In this document: positions 52,169 through 60,248 of the stretch, piece after piece | Layout of the letters: each line of letters opens with the position of its first letter | Numbering within the stretch: position 1 is the first letter of the stretch | From: Bog-473 sp963763575 | GTDB lineage: Bacteria; Actinomycetota; Acidimicrobiia; Acidimicrobiales; RAAP-2 | Length of the DNA stretch: 64,000 bases | Assembly (NCBI GenBank): GCA_963763575.1 | Contig: CAVXPD010000004.1 | Coordinates: forward strand, 868,001-932,000 | Reading direction: 5' to 3' | The notes under the pieces: generated by a model | The model's input: the letters and a program-made list of their open reading frames with translations, nothing else | Told to the model about the DNA's origin: nothing | The model's database searches: none | Translations under genes and position numbers: made by a program

Positions 52169-53599
52169 ATGCGACGACGAACACGGAGACGGAATGCAAC
52201 CGTGAGATGGACCGGAACGACGAGGCGAATCGCCTGGGCCGGCTGGACGCGGGCCCTCGCGGCCGGTTCGGTGGCGATCGCGCTGGGAGTCACGCTCCTG
52301 CCGGGGACCGCGCAGGCGGAGAGCACCCCGGGGGTGACCTCGTCGGCCATCACGATCGGGGCCACGGTGCCATTGACGGGACCGGCCGCACCGGGCTACG
52401 ACGAGATCGCACCGGCGATGAACGCGGTGTTCGACTGGGTCAACGCGCACGGGGGGATCCACGGTCGCAAGATCAACTACACGTATCTCGACGACGCGTA
52501 CAACCCGGCGAACACGGCCACCCTGACCCGCAAGCTCGTGCTGCAGGACAACGTCTTCGCCGACGTCGGGTCGCTCGGGACCCCGACCCAGTCCGCGGTG
52601 CAGGCGTTCTTGAACGAGCAGAAGGTGCCACAGCTGTTCATCGAGTCGGGCTGCAATTGCTGGAACAACCCGAAGTACCCGTTGAGCCTCGGCTGGCAGC
52701 CTCCGTACACGATCGACGGCAAGATCCTCGGCTCCTACATCAAGGCCAACTTCGCCGGGAAGAAGATCGGCCTCCTCTACCAGGACGACGAGTTCGGCCA
52801 GGACGTGGTCAAGGGACTCGACATGGAGATCCCGTCCTCGTCGGTCGTGTCGCGCCAGACCTATGACGCGGCGACACTCTCCGGACCGCTGTCCAACCAG
52901 ATGGCTGCGCTGAAGGCGGCGGGGGCCCAGGTCGTCGTGTTGGCGACGATCCCGGCCGCGACCGCGCTGTCCATACTCCCGGCGGAGGTCATCGGCTACT
53001 CGCCCCAGTACGTCGTCGATTCCGTGGGCGCGGACGCGCCGACCGTCGGCCCGCTGCTCTCCTCGTTCACCCAGAAGGGTGGAGGAACCGCAGCACAGGC
53101 CGCCGCGGCGGGCGGGTTGCTGAACAACGTCATCACGACCGCGTACTTCGCGCCGGAGTCGGACACCTCCAACCCGTGGGTGCAGGTCGAGAAGAAGCTT
53201 CTGCAGCAGTACGCGCCGTCGCTCTACGCGAAGTCCGGGCTGGACGGGAACACCCAGTACGGCGTGGCGCTCGCCTACACGTTCGTGCAGGCGCTGCAGA
53301 AGGCGGGGAAGGACCTCTCCCGACAGAGCCTGATCAACGCCATCAACAACGATGGGAAGAGCTTCGTCACCCCGGGCTTCGTGCCGCTCTCGTACTCGAG
53401 CTCGGTGCACTACGGGTTCGAAGGCGAGCAGGTCGTGAAGCTGGAGACCTCGGCGCCACCGGCGGTGACGCCCACGGGCACCTGGATCGGGAGCGTGCCG
53501 GTCGGCCCGGTGGAGGTGACGAGCCCGGGCTCGGGGCCGATCCACAAGTACACCGGCCCGACGTCGACGCCGCCCAAGAGCCTCTCGTCGACGGCCTAG
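52169..53599 (+). CDS. Periplasmic-type substrate-binding protein of the importer (LivK-like)
   Basis: A 476-residue exported binding protein. ATG 52169 follows AAGGGAGGAAAA. The Arg-rich N-terminus (MRRRTRRR) leads to a hydrophobic signal core ending TAQAES. The mature protein has the type 1 periplasmic-binding fold: ITIGATVPLTGP, MNAVFDWVNAHGGIHGRKI, YDAATLSGPLSNQMAALKAAGAQVVVL. A Cys pair occurs in IESGCNCWNN. No lipobox, so it is released or held by interaction. An in-frame start at 52130 lies before the ribosome site. The ligand is unknown. Confidence 0.92.
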   Translation: MRRRTRRRNATVRWTGTTRRIAWAGWTRALAAGSVAIALGVTLLPGTAQAESTPGVTSSAITIGATVPLTGPAAPGYDEIAPAMNAVFDWVNAHGGIHGRKINYTYLDDAYNPANTATLTRKLVLQDNVFADVGSLGTPTQSAVQAFLNEQKVPQLFIESGCNCWNNPKYPLSLGWQPPYTIDGKILGSYIKANFAGKKIGLLYQDDEFGQDVVKGLDMEIPSSSVVSRQTYDAATLSGPLSNQMAALKAAGAQVVVLATIPAATALSILPAEVIGYSPQYVVDSVGADAPTVGPLLSSFTQKGGGTAAQAAAAGGLLNNVITTAYFAPESDTSNPWVQVEKKLLQQYAPSLYAKSGLDGNTQYGVALAYTFVQALQKAGKDLSRQSLINAINNDGKSFVTPGFVPLSYSSSVHYGFEGEQVVKLETSAPPAVTPTGTWIGSVPVGPVEVTSPGSGPIHKYTGPTSTPPKSLSSTA

Positions 53600-53647
53600 T
53601 CGTCGGGGTCGTCGGGCCCCGAGGCTGATCCGACGCGCTCGGCGTGC

Positions 53648-53677
53648 CCGGCGGCGGAGGTCACCCTCCGCCGCCGG
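53648..53677. terminator. Bidirectional terminator hairpin
   Basis: A perfect 13-base stem (CCGGCGGCGGAGG / CCTCCGCCGCCGG) with loop TCAC between the importer operon and the convergent hydrolase gene. No U-tract, but position and strength support termination in both directions. Confidence 0.65.
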
Positions 53678-53686
53678 CGCGCCGCG

Positions 53687-54340
53687 TCACTGCGACCCGG
53701 TCGTCCCGCTGGTCCCGCTCGTCCCGGCGGTCCTGCCCGTCCCCGTCAGCCCGCTCAACCACGACGCCACGATGGCGGCGGCCTCGGCCGCGCCTCTCCG
53801 CAAACCGTGGTCGCCGTCGATGAACGACAGCGTCACCTCTCCGGGGATGGCTGCGGTCTCCCGTTCGAGCTCTTCGGGCGAGGCGAATGCGTCGCGCCGG
53901 CCGGAAACGAAGAGACAGGGGAGTTCGAGGGCACCGAAGTGCTCCGTGCGGAGACGGTCAGGCTTTCCCGGCGGATGGAGTGGGTAGCTGACGAGAACGA
54001 GGGCGGCGGCGTCGAGGCCCTCGGCGACGGCCATCGAGCACATGCGGCCCCCGAAGGACCGGCCTCCCACCGCGACCCTCGACACCGGGACGCCCAGCCG
54101 GCCCGCCAGGGCCGTGGCGGCACCACACACGACCTCGATGCACACCGCGGGCGGGTCGGTGCGGCGCTTCCCCGCCGCCTGACCGGGAAACTCGACCCGT
54201 TCGACGCCGATACCCAGCGCCGAGACCGCCTCGTCGACCACCACGAGGCCCGGGTGGTCGCGCCCGGCACTCGCGCCCGGGGCCAGGACGAGGCCCGCGA
54301 CGCCTTGCTTCGTGGTTCGTTTCGCAGCCGGTCGGTTCAT
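53687..54340 (-). CDS. KANL3/Tex30-like alpha/beta hydrolase
   Basis: A 217-residue small alpha/beta hydrolase-like protein: GLVLAPGASAGRDHPGLV at the first strand, the elbow GGRSFGGRMCS with a serine nucleophile, LPCLFVSGRRDAFASPEE carrying the acid, and FIDGDHGLRR with the histidine. This layout matches the KANL3/Tex30 (dienelactone-hydrolase-related) group. The C-terminus ends in Thr/Ser/Gly repeats (TGTGRTAGTSGTSGTTGSQ), from a slippage-prone GC repeat. ATG 54340 lies only 9 bases from the divergent start at 54350. Confidence 0.82.
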   Translation of the reverse strand: MNRPAAKRTTKQGVAGLVLAPGASAGRDHPGLVVVDEAVSALGIGVERVEFPGQAAGKRRTDPPAVCIEVVCGAATALAGRLGVPVSRVAVGGRSFGGRMCSMAVAEGLDAAALVLVSYPLHPPGKPDRLRTEHFGALELPCLFVSGRRDAFASPEELERETAAIPGEVTLSFIDGDHGLRRGAAEAAAIVASWLSGLTGTGRTAGTSGTSGTTGSQ

Positions 54341-54349
54341 GGGTTCATC

Positions 54350-55150
54350 ATGGTCGACGTGTCCGCGACGGACTGGCGCGCCCGCCTCGCTCGGGTCGTC
54401 GGCCCGCTCGCGGCCGTGCGCGCCGCCGGCGGCAGCGCCTGGATGGTCGAGGCCGGCGGCCGGACGGTAGTCGCCAAGATGGGACCCGGTGCGCCCGACG
54501 AGGCCGAGGGCCTCCGGACGCTCGGAGCGATCGAGGGAGGTCCGCCCGTCCCGACCGTGGTCCACGTGGACGCCGACCTCGTCGTGACGACGGTGGTCGA
54601 GCAGGCCGAGCGGACGCCTCGGCACGAAGAGTCGCTGGGGCGCGACCTGGCCCGCCTCCACGGCGCCAACTGCGCGCACTGGGGGGGAGGCTCGGCGTGG
54701 ATCGGGGCATGTCCGATCGACCCGTCCTCGCACGCGCACGGCACCGACTTCTACGGCGCGCGCCTGGGTGAACTCGCGGCGCGCTGTGGGCTCGAAGCTC
54801 CCGTCGGCCGCGTGGTGGCGCGGCTGCCCGAGCTCATGCCGCCGGGTGGTCCCGCCCTGCTGCACGGCGACCTGTGGTGGGGCAACGTGCTGTTCGGCGC
54901 GGACGGTCGATCCTGGTTGATCGACCCGTCGGTCCACGGCGGCCACCCCGAGGAAGACCTGGCGATGCTGGCCCTCTTCGGTGCGGTTCCACGACGGGTC
55001 CTCGCCGCGTACGAAGAAGTCCACCCGCTGGCCGCCGGGTGGCGGCACCGGGTGGCCTTGTTCCAGCTCTACCCGCTCCTCGTGCACACGGTCCTCTTCG
55101 GCGGTGGTTACCGCTCACAAGCGTTGGGCGTGGCGAAGCGGTTCGGGTGA
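54350..55150 (+). CDS. Fructosamine kinase/APH-fold protein
   Basis: A 266-residue small-molecule kinase fold. The catalytic loop LLHGDLWWGNVLF and the metal/substrate segment LIDPSVHGGHPEEDLAM are the fingerprints of fructosamine-3-kinase family proteins, which repair glycated amines; the same fold also covers aminoglycoside and homoserine kinases. The N-terminal lobe has TVVAKMG with the ATP lysine. ATG 54350. Start codons of this gene and the divergent hydrolase are 9 bases apart, so at least one must be leaderless or start elsewhere. Confidence 0.88.
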   Translation: MVDVSATDWRARLARVVGPLAAVRAAGGSAWMVEAGGRTVVAKMGPGAPDEAEGLRTLGAIEGGPPVPTVVHVDADLVVTTVVEQAERTPRHEESLGRDLARLHGANCAHWGGGSAWIGACPIDPSSHAHGTDFYGARLGELAARCGLEAPVGRVVARLPELMPPGGPALLHGDLWWGNVLFGADGRSWLIDPSVHGGHPEEDLAMLALFGAVPRRVLAAYEEVHPLAAGWRHRVALFQLYPLLVHTVLFGGGYRSQALGVAKRFG

Positions 55151-55174
55151 CCCGGACCGGCTCTAATTGCGTCC

Positions 55175-56071
55175 ATGTCGACACCCTTGGAGTTCTGGCT
55201 GTACCTGCCCCAGATGCGCCTGACCATGGACCAGCTCGAACAGCGCGCCCGCGTGGCCGAGGAGGCGGGCTTCGACGGGATTGCCGGCATGGACCACCTG
55301 GCGCCACCTGGGGCCGAGACGACGCCCATGTTCGAGGCCATGGTCACCAACACCTGGCTGGCGGCGCAGACCACCGGCCTGCACGTCGGTTCGCTCGTGC
55401 TGTGCGACTCCTTCCGCCATCCGGTCGTCCTGGCCCGCGAAGCGGTCTCGGTCGACCATGCCTCGGGCGGAAGGTTCGAGCTGGGGCTCGGGTGGGGCTC
55501 GGTCGCCTCGGAGTTCGAGACCTACGGGATCGGCGCCACCGAGCCAAGGCTGCGGGTCAGCCGGCTGAAGGAGTCCCTCGAGATCATCACCGCGTTGTGG
55601 CGGGGTGAACCCCTCGATTACGAGGGCGAGCATTTTCACCTGCACGGTGCGCTGCTGCAGCCCACGCCTTTGGAGAACGGGAGGATCCCCATCGTCGTCG
55701 GCGGCGCGGGGCGCAAGACCATGGAGCTCGTCGCCGCGCACGCGGACTGGTGGAACGTCCACGTGAGCATCCTCGACAAGCTCGACGAGATGCGCCCGTT
55801 CGCGGGGCGCGCCCGGTGTTCGGTGCAGGTCCAGGTCGCGTTCGTCGGGCCGGGCCAAGAGCCCGACCGCGCCGCCATCGACGAGACAGCCCGCCGGCGC
55901 TTCTGGGGAGGACACGTGCTCGGAAACGCGTCCGAGCTCGTCGACTACTTCGGGTCGCTGACCGAACGCGGCGTCGAGCGGGCCTACGTGTGGTTCACCG
56001 ATTTCGCGCCGGCCGACACGCTCGAAGCGTTCGGCGCCAGCGTGATCGAAGGACTCAGCCCGCGGCCGTAG
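55175..56071 (+). CDS. LLM-class oxidoreductase, probably F420-dependent
   Basis: A 298-residue luciferase-like TIM barrel: EFWLYLPQMRLTMDQLEQRARVAEEAGFDGI, then GLHVGSLVLCDSFRHPVVLAREAVSVDHASGGRFELGLGWG, the usual cofactor-pocket strand of the family, and RIPIVVGGAGRKTMELVAAHADWWN. Actinobacterial members mostly use F420. ATG 55175, 24 bases after the kinase gene. The 3' end overlaps the convergent P450 gene by 17 bases. Substrate unknown. Confidence 0.9.
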   Translation: MSTPLEFWLYLPQMRLTMDQLEQRARVAEEAGFDGIAGMDHLAPPGAETTPMFEAMVTNTWLAAQTTGLHVGSLVLCDSFRHPVVLAREAVSVDHASGGRFELGLGWGSVASEFETYGIGATEPRLRVSRLKESLEIITALWRGEPLDYEGEHFHLHGALLQPTPLENGRIPIVVGGAGRKTMELVAAHADWWNVHVSILDKLDEMRPFAGRARCSVQVQVAFVGPGQEPDRAAIDETARRRFWGGHVLGNASELVDYFGSLTERGVERAYVWFTDFAPADTLEAFGASVIEGLSPRP

Positions 56072-57374
56072 GGGCAGAGGCCGGAGCGGACGCGGCCACC
56101 GGCGTGAATTCGAGCTGCAGCCGCGTGAGCCCGCGCAGGATGTAGGTCGGCACGTAGTCGTACCGTCGTTCCCCCGCCGGCCCGTGCGCCGACTCGGAGA
56201 TGCGGATGTCCTTCAGGCGCTCGAGCAGCCGCTCGATGCTGATGCGCGCCTCGGCGCGGGCCAGCGGCCCGCCCGGGCAGGCGTGCGGCCCCCGCCCGAA
56301 CGCGAGGTGCTCCTTGGCGTTCGCACGCTCCATGTCGAATTCGTTGGGACGGTCGAAACGTCGGGGATCGCGTCCGGCCGCGCCGTTGAGCACCATCACC
56401 GTGGTGCCGGGCGCGACGTCGACGCCGCCGACGTTCGCCGCCGTCCGCGCCAGCCGGAAGTCGCCCTTGACCGGGCTCTCGAAGCGCAGGCACTCCTCGA
56501 CGAATCCAGGGATCCTGCCGTAGTCCTCGCGCAGGCGCTCTTGGATCTCGGCGTGCTCGCCGATCGCCTGCAGCGCCGTCCCGAGCAGCCGCACCGTCGT
56601 CTCCTGGCCGGCGGAGAACAGGTTGGCCGCCACCCGCACGACGTCGATGGCCTCGGGCACGCTCCCGTCCGGGAAGGTGGCCGTGGCCAGCCCGGTGAGC
56701 ACGTCCTCGCGCGGCTCGCGGCGGCGTTCCTCCACGTAGGTCGTGAGCCGTTCGTAGAGGAACTCGAGGGGAGAGTGCGACAACGAGCCCTTTCCCGTGC
56801 TGCCGAGACCCTGCGTGTCCTTTCGGTGCCCCCCCTGGAGCTCGTGCCGGAACCACTCGTGGTCCTCCTCGGGTACGCCGAGGAGGTCGGCGATGACATA
56901 GAGCGTGAACGGCCCGGCGAAGTCACGGACGAACTCGCACTCGCCGCGGCCGGCGAACTCGTCGATCTGGCGGTCCGCGTGGCGCCACATGAAGTCCTCG
57001 TTCTCACGCAAGCGCTTCGGCGTGATCAGCCGCATCAGCAGGCCGCGGTGTGCCTTGTGCTTGGGCGGATCCATCACCGTGATCTGGTCGCTGAAGGGGA
57101 GCTCGTCGCGGTGCTGCTCGATGAGGTCGCTCACGTCGTCGCCCTCGAGGGGGACCGGGAAGCCGGGGAACGGTCCGGTGACGGCGTTGCACGACGAGAA
57201 GGTGGACGTGTTCGTGTAGACCGAGACTGCCTCGTCGTAGCCGGTCACCATGACGACGTCGTGATGCGGCTCGCGCTGCACCGGGCACGCCGCGCGCAGG
57301 TGATCGAAGTACGGATAGGGATCGACGACGAGCTCGTCACCCCGGAAGAAATCGATCGTGTCGAACTCCCCCAT
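56055..57374 (-). CDS. Cytochrome P450
   Basis: A 439-residue P450, not closely similar to the one at 39300. Oxygen-binding helix SAGQETTVRLLG, ExxR in EECLR, haem loop FGRGPHACPGGPLAR with cysteine ligand. ATG 57374 follows GGAAGGAGC; an in-frame ATG at 57452 is possible, but the intervening DNA holds a palindrome AGAACTAGGTTCT (57421-57433) better read as an operator. The C-terminus has an Ala/Ser/Pro tail. No ferredoxin is adjacent. Confidence 0.94.
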   Translation of the reverse strand: MGEFDTIDFFRGDELVVDPYPYFDHLRAACPVQREPHHDVVMVTGYDEAVSVYTNTSTFSSCNAVTGPFPGFPVPLEGDDVSDLIEQHRDELPFSDQITVMDPPKHKAHRGLLMRLITPKRLRENEDFMWRHADRQIDEFAGRGECEFVRDFAGPFTLYVIADLLGVPEEDHEWFRHELQGGHRKDTQGLGSTGKGSLSHSPLEFLYERLTTYVEERRREPREDVLTGLATATFPDGSVPEAIDVVRVAANLFSAGQETTVRLLGTALQAIGEHAEIQERLREDYGRIPGFVEECLRFESPVKGDFRLARTAANVGGVDVAPGTTVMVLNGAAGRDPRRFDRPNEFDMERANAKEHLAFGRGPHACPGGPLARAEARISIERLLERLKDIRISESAHGPAGERRYDYVPTYILRGLTRLQLEFTPVAASAPASAPTAAG

Positions 57375-57520
57375 CAGCGCTCCTTCCCCGCGTCGGGTCG
57401 TCGGCTCCCCCGACGTGGTGAGAACTAGGTTCTTCATTCCGGAGAGTAGCACTTCGTCGAGAACGACAATTCCGGTAGTCGCCTAACATCGCTGCCGACG
57501 CGTCAGGAGAGGATGTCGAG

Positions 57521-58312
57521 ATGAGGACCGTTGTCGTTGGGGCTTCGAGCGGGCTGGGCCGCTGCATCGGCGTCGGCCTGGCCCAACGGGGCGCCCAGAC
57601 CGCCCTGTTGGCCCGTCGGTTGGAGCGGCTCGAGGCGGCAGCCAAGGAGGCCGGTCCCGGAACCCTGGCGCTCGCCTGCGACGTCACGAGCACCGAGTCG
57701 ACCCAGGCCGCCATCGACGAGGCGGCGGCACTCCTCGGGGGCATCGACGCGCTCGTCTACACCCCCGCCATCGGGCCGCTGGCGAGCCTGGCCGACACCG
57801 ACGCCGGGACGTGGCGCCGGGTGTTCGACACCAATGTCATCGGTGCTGCCGTCGTGACGAACGCCGCCATCCCGCACCTCGAGAAGAGCAACGGCGTGGC
57901 CGTCTACCTGTCGTCGGTGAGCGCGTCGCTCACGCCGCCCTGGCCCGGACTCGGTGCCTACGCGGTCAGCAAGGCTGCGCTGGACAAGCTGGTCGAGGCC
58001 TTTCGCGCCGAACATCGCACCATCGGCTTCACGCGCTTGATCGTCGGGGACTGCGCCGGCGGCGAGGGCGACTCCATGACGGGCTTCGCCAACGACTGGG
58101 ACACCGGCCGGGCGATCGAGTTCGGCACACTGTGGGCGGAACGCAAGTACCTGAGCGACAGCCTGATCGAGGTCGAGGAGTTGGTCACCGTCGTCGATGC
58201 ACTCATCCGCCACGGCGAGAGCCTCAGCATGCACTCGGTGACCGTCGCCCCGAGGACCGTTCCCGGCGCGCCGCCGTCCCCCACGCTCGACCTCGGCCCG
58301 CAGGGGTCGTGA
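57521..58312 (+). CDS. Short-chain dehydrogenase/reductase
   Basis: A 263-residue SDR: coenzyme loop VVGASSGLGRCI, arginines ARRLERL favouring NADP, serine in YLSSVSASL, and YAVSKAAL with Tyr-Lys. NNAG is replaced by YTPAIG. ATG 57521 follows AGGAGAGG. First gene of an operon with a DUF427-thioesterase fusion and a DUF427 protein. Confidence 0.88.
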   Translation: MRTVVVGASSGLGRCIGVGLAQRGAQTALLARRLERLEAAAKEAGPGTLALACDVTSTESTQAAIDEAAALLGGIDALVYTPAIGPLASLADTDAGTWRRVFDTNVIGAAVVTNAAIPHLEKSNGVAVYLSSVSASLTPPWPGLGAYAVSKAALDKLVEAFRAEHRTIGFTRLIVGDCAGGEGDSMTGFANDWDTGRAIEFGTLWAERKYLSDSLIEVEELVTVVDALIRHGESLSMHSVTVAPRTVPGAPPSPTLDLGPQGS

Positions 58313-58322
58313 CGCCCCGACC

Positions 58323-59534
58323 ATGAAGGTATGGCGCTACCCGTACCGGGCGCGCGCCTGGTGGGGAGAGGAGATGGTCGCGTCGTCCGAGGCCTGCCTC
58401 TGCGTGGAACGCGACGGCGAGCCCTCGGTCCTGTACTTCCCGCGGGCCGAGATCGAACTGGCACGCTTCGAACCGAGCCTGACGAAGACGGACCCCGCGG
58501 ACGACACGGAGCGGTGGGGCATCGCCGGCCACGACGTGCTGTCCATCGTCACCGAGCGCGTCGGCCCGCACGCGTCGCTGCGTGGGCACGGCACCTTCGA
58601 CTCCGACCGCGTCCTCGTCGACGTGGTGGACGGCGCGGCGGGCACCGAGGCGCGCGACGTCACCGTCAAGCGGTTCCCCACCTGGGGTGACGCCAGCCAT
58701 CTGGTGGACATGCTCGACGTGCGACCGGACGGCGACGGGCGCTTCGTCGGCCCCGCCCGCAGCGACGGCCGCCGCCCGGTGGTGGAGGGCAGCCAGATGC
58801 TCGGGCAGGCGATGGTCGCCGCCGGACGGCTTGCACCGGGGCGCCGCGCCGTGTCGAGCAGCATGGTCTTCCTCCGCGGCGCCGACGCGCGCCGGCCACT
58901 GGAGTTCGAGCTGACGGAGCTGAGCGCAGGGCGGACCTTCACCGGCTTGACGGTGCAGGTGCTCCAGGCGGGCCGCCTGTGCGCGGCGGGGACGCTGCTC
59001 CTCGACTCCACCGCACCCGACTTCGTGCGCCACACGGCCGCGCCGCCCGAGGTGCCGGGCCCCTACGACTGCCCTCCCTACGACATGGGCGTGACCGGCC
59101 GTGACCTGCGGGTGGTGGGCGCGGCGTACACGGACGACGCCGATGCGCCGGCCGGGCCGCCGATCCTCGACTGCTGGGTCCGCTTCCGCCACGTGCCCGA
59201 CGATCCGGCACTCCACGCCGCCCTCCTCGCGCAGTTCACCGGGCACATGCCCATCGCCGCCGCACTCCGGCCTCATCAGGGCATCGGGCAGTCACAGGCC
59301 CACCGGACCGTCTCCATGGGGATCAACGCCATCAACCTCTCCGTGCACGGCGCGGTGCGGGCGGACCGCTGGATGCTCTACCACCACGAAGCGACGTTCG
59401 CGGGGGACGGCATGACCCACGCCGAGTGCCGGGTCCACGCCGAGACGGGCGAGCACCTGGCGTCCTTCACCGTGGACGCCATGGTCCGCGGCTTCGCCGA
59501 CGGCGGCGAGCGAGACGGGCGCACCGCGCTGTGA
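58323..59534 (+). CDS. DUF427-like domain fused to a TesB-type acyl-CoA thioesterase
   Basis: A 403-residue two-domain protein. Residues ~1-115 resemble the beta-barrel DUF427 fold (YPYRARAWWGEEMVASSEACLCVERDGEPSVLYFPRAEIE-like opening, later GHGTFDSDRVLVDVVDG). Residues ~130-395 are a double hotdog of the TesB/acyl-CoA thioesterase II type: EGSQMLGQAMVAAGR, SSSMVFLRGADARRPLEFE, then the C-terminal hotdog with LYHHEATFAGDGM. It would hydrolyse acyl-CoAs or bind acyl groups. ATG 58323, 10 bases after the SDR; its stop overlaps the next start as GTGA. Confidence 0.8.
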   Translation: MKVWRYPYRARAWWGEEMVASSEACLCVERDGEPSVLYFPRAEIELARFEPSLTKTDPADDTERWGIAGHDVLSIVTERVGPHASLRGHGTFDSDRVLVDVVDGAAGTEARDVTVKRFPTWGDASHLVDMLDVRPDGDGRFVGPARSDGRRPVVEGSQMLGQAMVAAGRLAPGRRAVSSSMVFLRGADARRPLEFELTELSAGRTFTGLTVQVLQAGRLCAAGTLLLDSTAPDFVRHTAAPPEVPGPYDCPPYDMGVTGRDLRVVGAAYTDDADAPAGPPILDCWVRFRHVPDDPALHAALLAQFTGHMPIAAALRPHQGIGQSQAHRTVSMGINAINLSVHGAVRADRWMLYHHEATFAGDGMTHAECRVHAETGEHLASFTVDAMVRGFADGGERDGRTAL

Positions 59535-60211
59535 GCCTGTCCACCGGCCGCGGGCCCCTGAGCGCCAAACCCGCGGGACGGTTCACCGCGCCCGTGCCGG
59601 CAGGAGTCGCCTACATCGAGCCCTTCCGCCGGCGCGTGCGGGCCACCAAGGACGGAAGGACGGTCGTCGACAGCGAACGCGTGCTGCTGGTGCACCGGGC
59701 CGGGCGGCCGCCGTCCTACGCCTTCCCCGCCGGCGACGTCGACGGGCTGGCCGCCGAGGCCGAGCCCGACGCGCCCGGCTACGTGAGGGTCGCCTGGGAC
59801 GCCGCCGATACCTGGCACGAGGAAGACGAGCAGGTGTTCGGGCACCCGCGCAACCCGTACCACCGGGTCGACTGCCTCCGCTCCGCGCGTCGGCTGGTGG
59901 TCGAGGCCGTGGGTGTCACCGTGGTCGACACCGCGACCACCCTCGCCGTCTACGAGACTGCGCTCGAGCCTCGCCTCTACGTCGACCCGGGTCTGGTGCG
60001 AACCGACCTCCTCGAGGCGAGCACCACGCGCACGTACTGCCCGTACAAGGGAACCGCCTCGTACTGGCACGCCCGCGTGGGAGACGAGCTACTCGCCGAC
60101 GTGGCGTGGAGCTACGAGGACCCGCTCCCCGAGTCGCTCCGTTTGGCGCACTTCCTCAGTTTCGACGACACCCGCGTCGCGGTAGGGCACGACCTGCCGG
60201 CGGCCGGCTGA
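59531..60211 (+). CDS. Protein with two DUF427 domains
   Basis: A 226-residue protein made of two beta-rich DUF427 repeats: YIEPFRRRVRATKDGRTVVDSERVLLVHRAGRPPSYAFPAGDV and, later, VVEAVGVTVVDTATTLAVYETALEPRLYVDPGLV with STTRTYCPYKGTASYW, the conserved signature. The biochemical role of DUF427 is not established as far as I know; the operon links it to acyl-CoA and SDR chemistry. GTG 59531 overlaps the thioesterase stop. Confidence 0.88.
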   Translation: MSLSTGRGPLSAKPAGRFTAPVPAGVAYIEPFRRRVRATKDGRTVVDSERVLLVHRAGRPPSYAFPAGDVDGLAAEAEPDAPGYVRVAWDAADTWHEEDEQVFGHPRNPYHRVDCLRSARRLVVEAVGVTVVDTATTLAVYETALEPRLYVDPGLVRTDLLEASTTRTYCPYKGTASYWHARVGDELLADVAWSYEDPLPESLRLAHFLSFDDTRVAVGHDLPAAG

Positions 60212-60248
60212 CCCGGCGCGCCAGCGGGGCCGCGACGGCGCGACGGCG

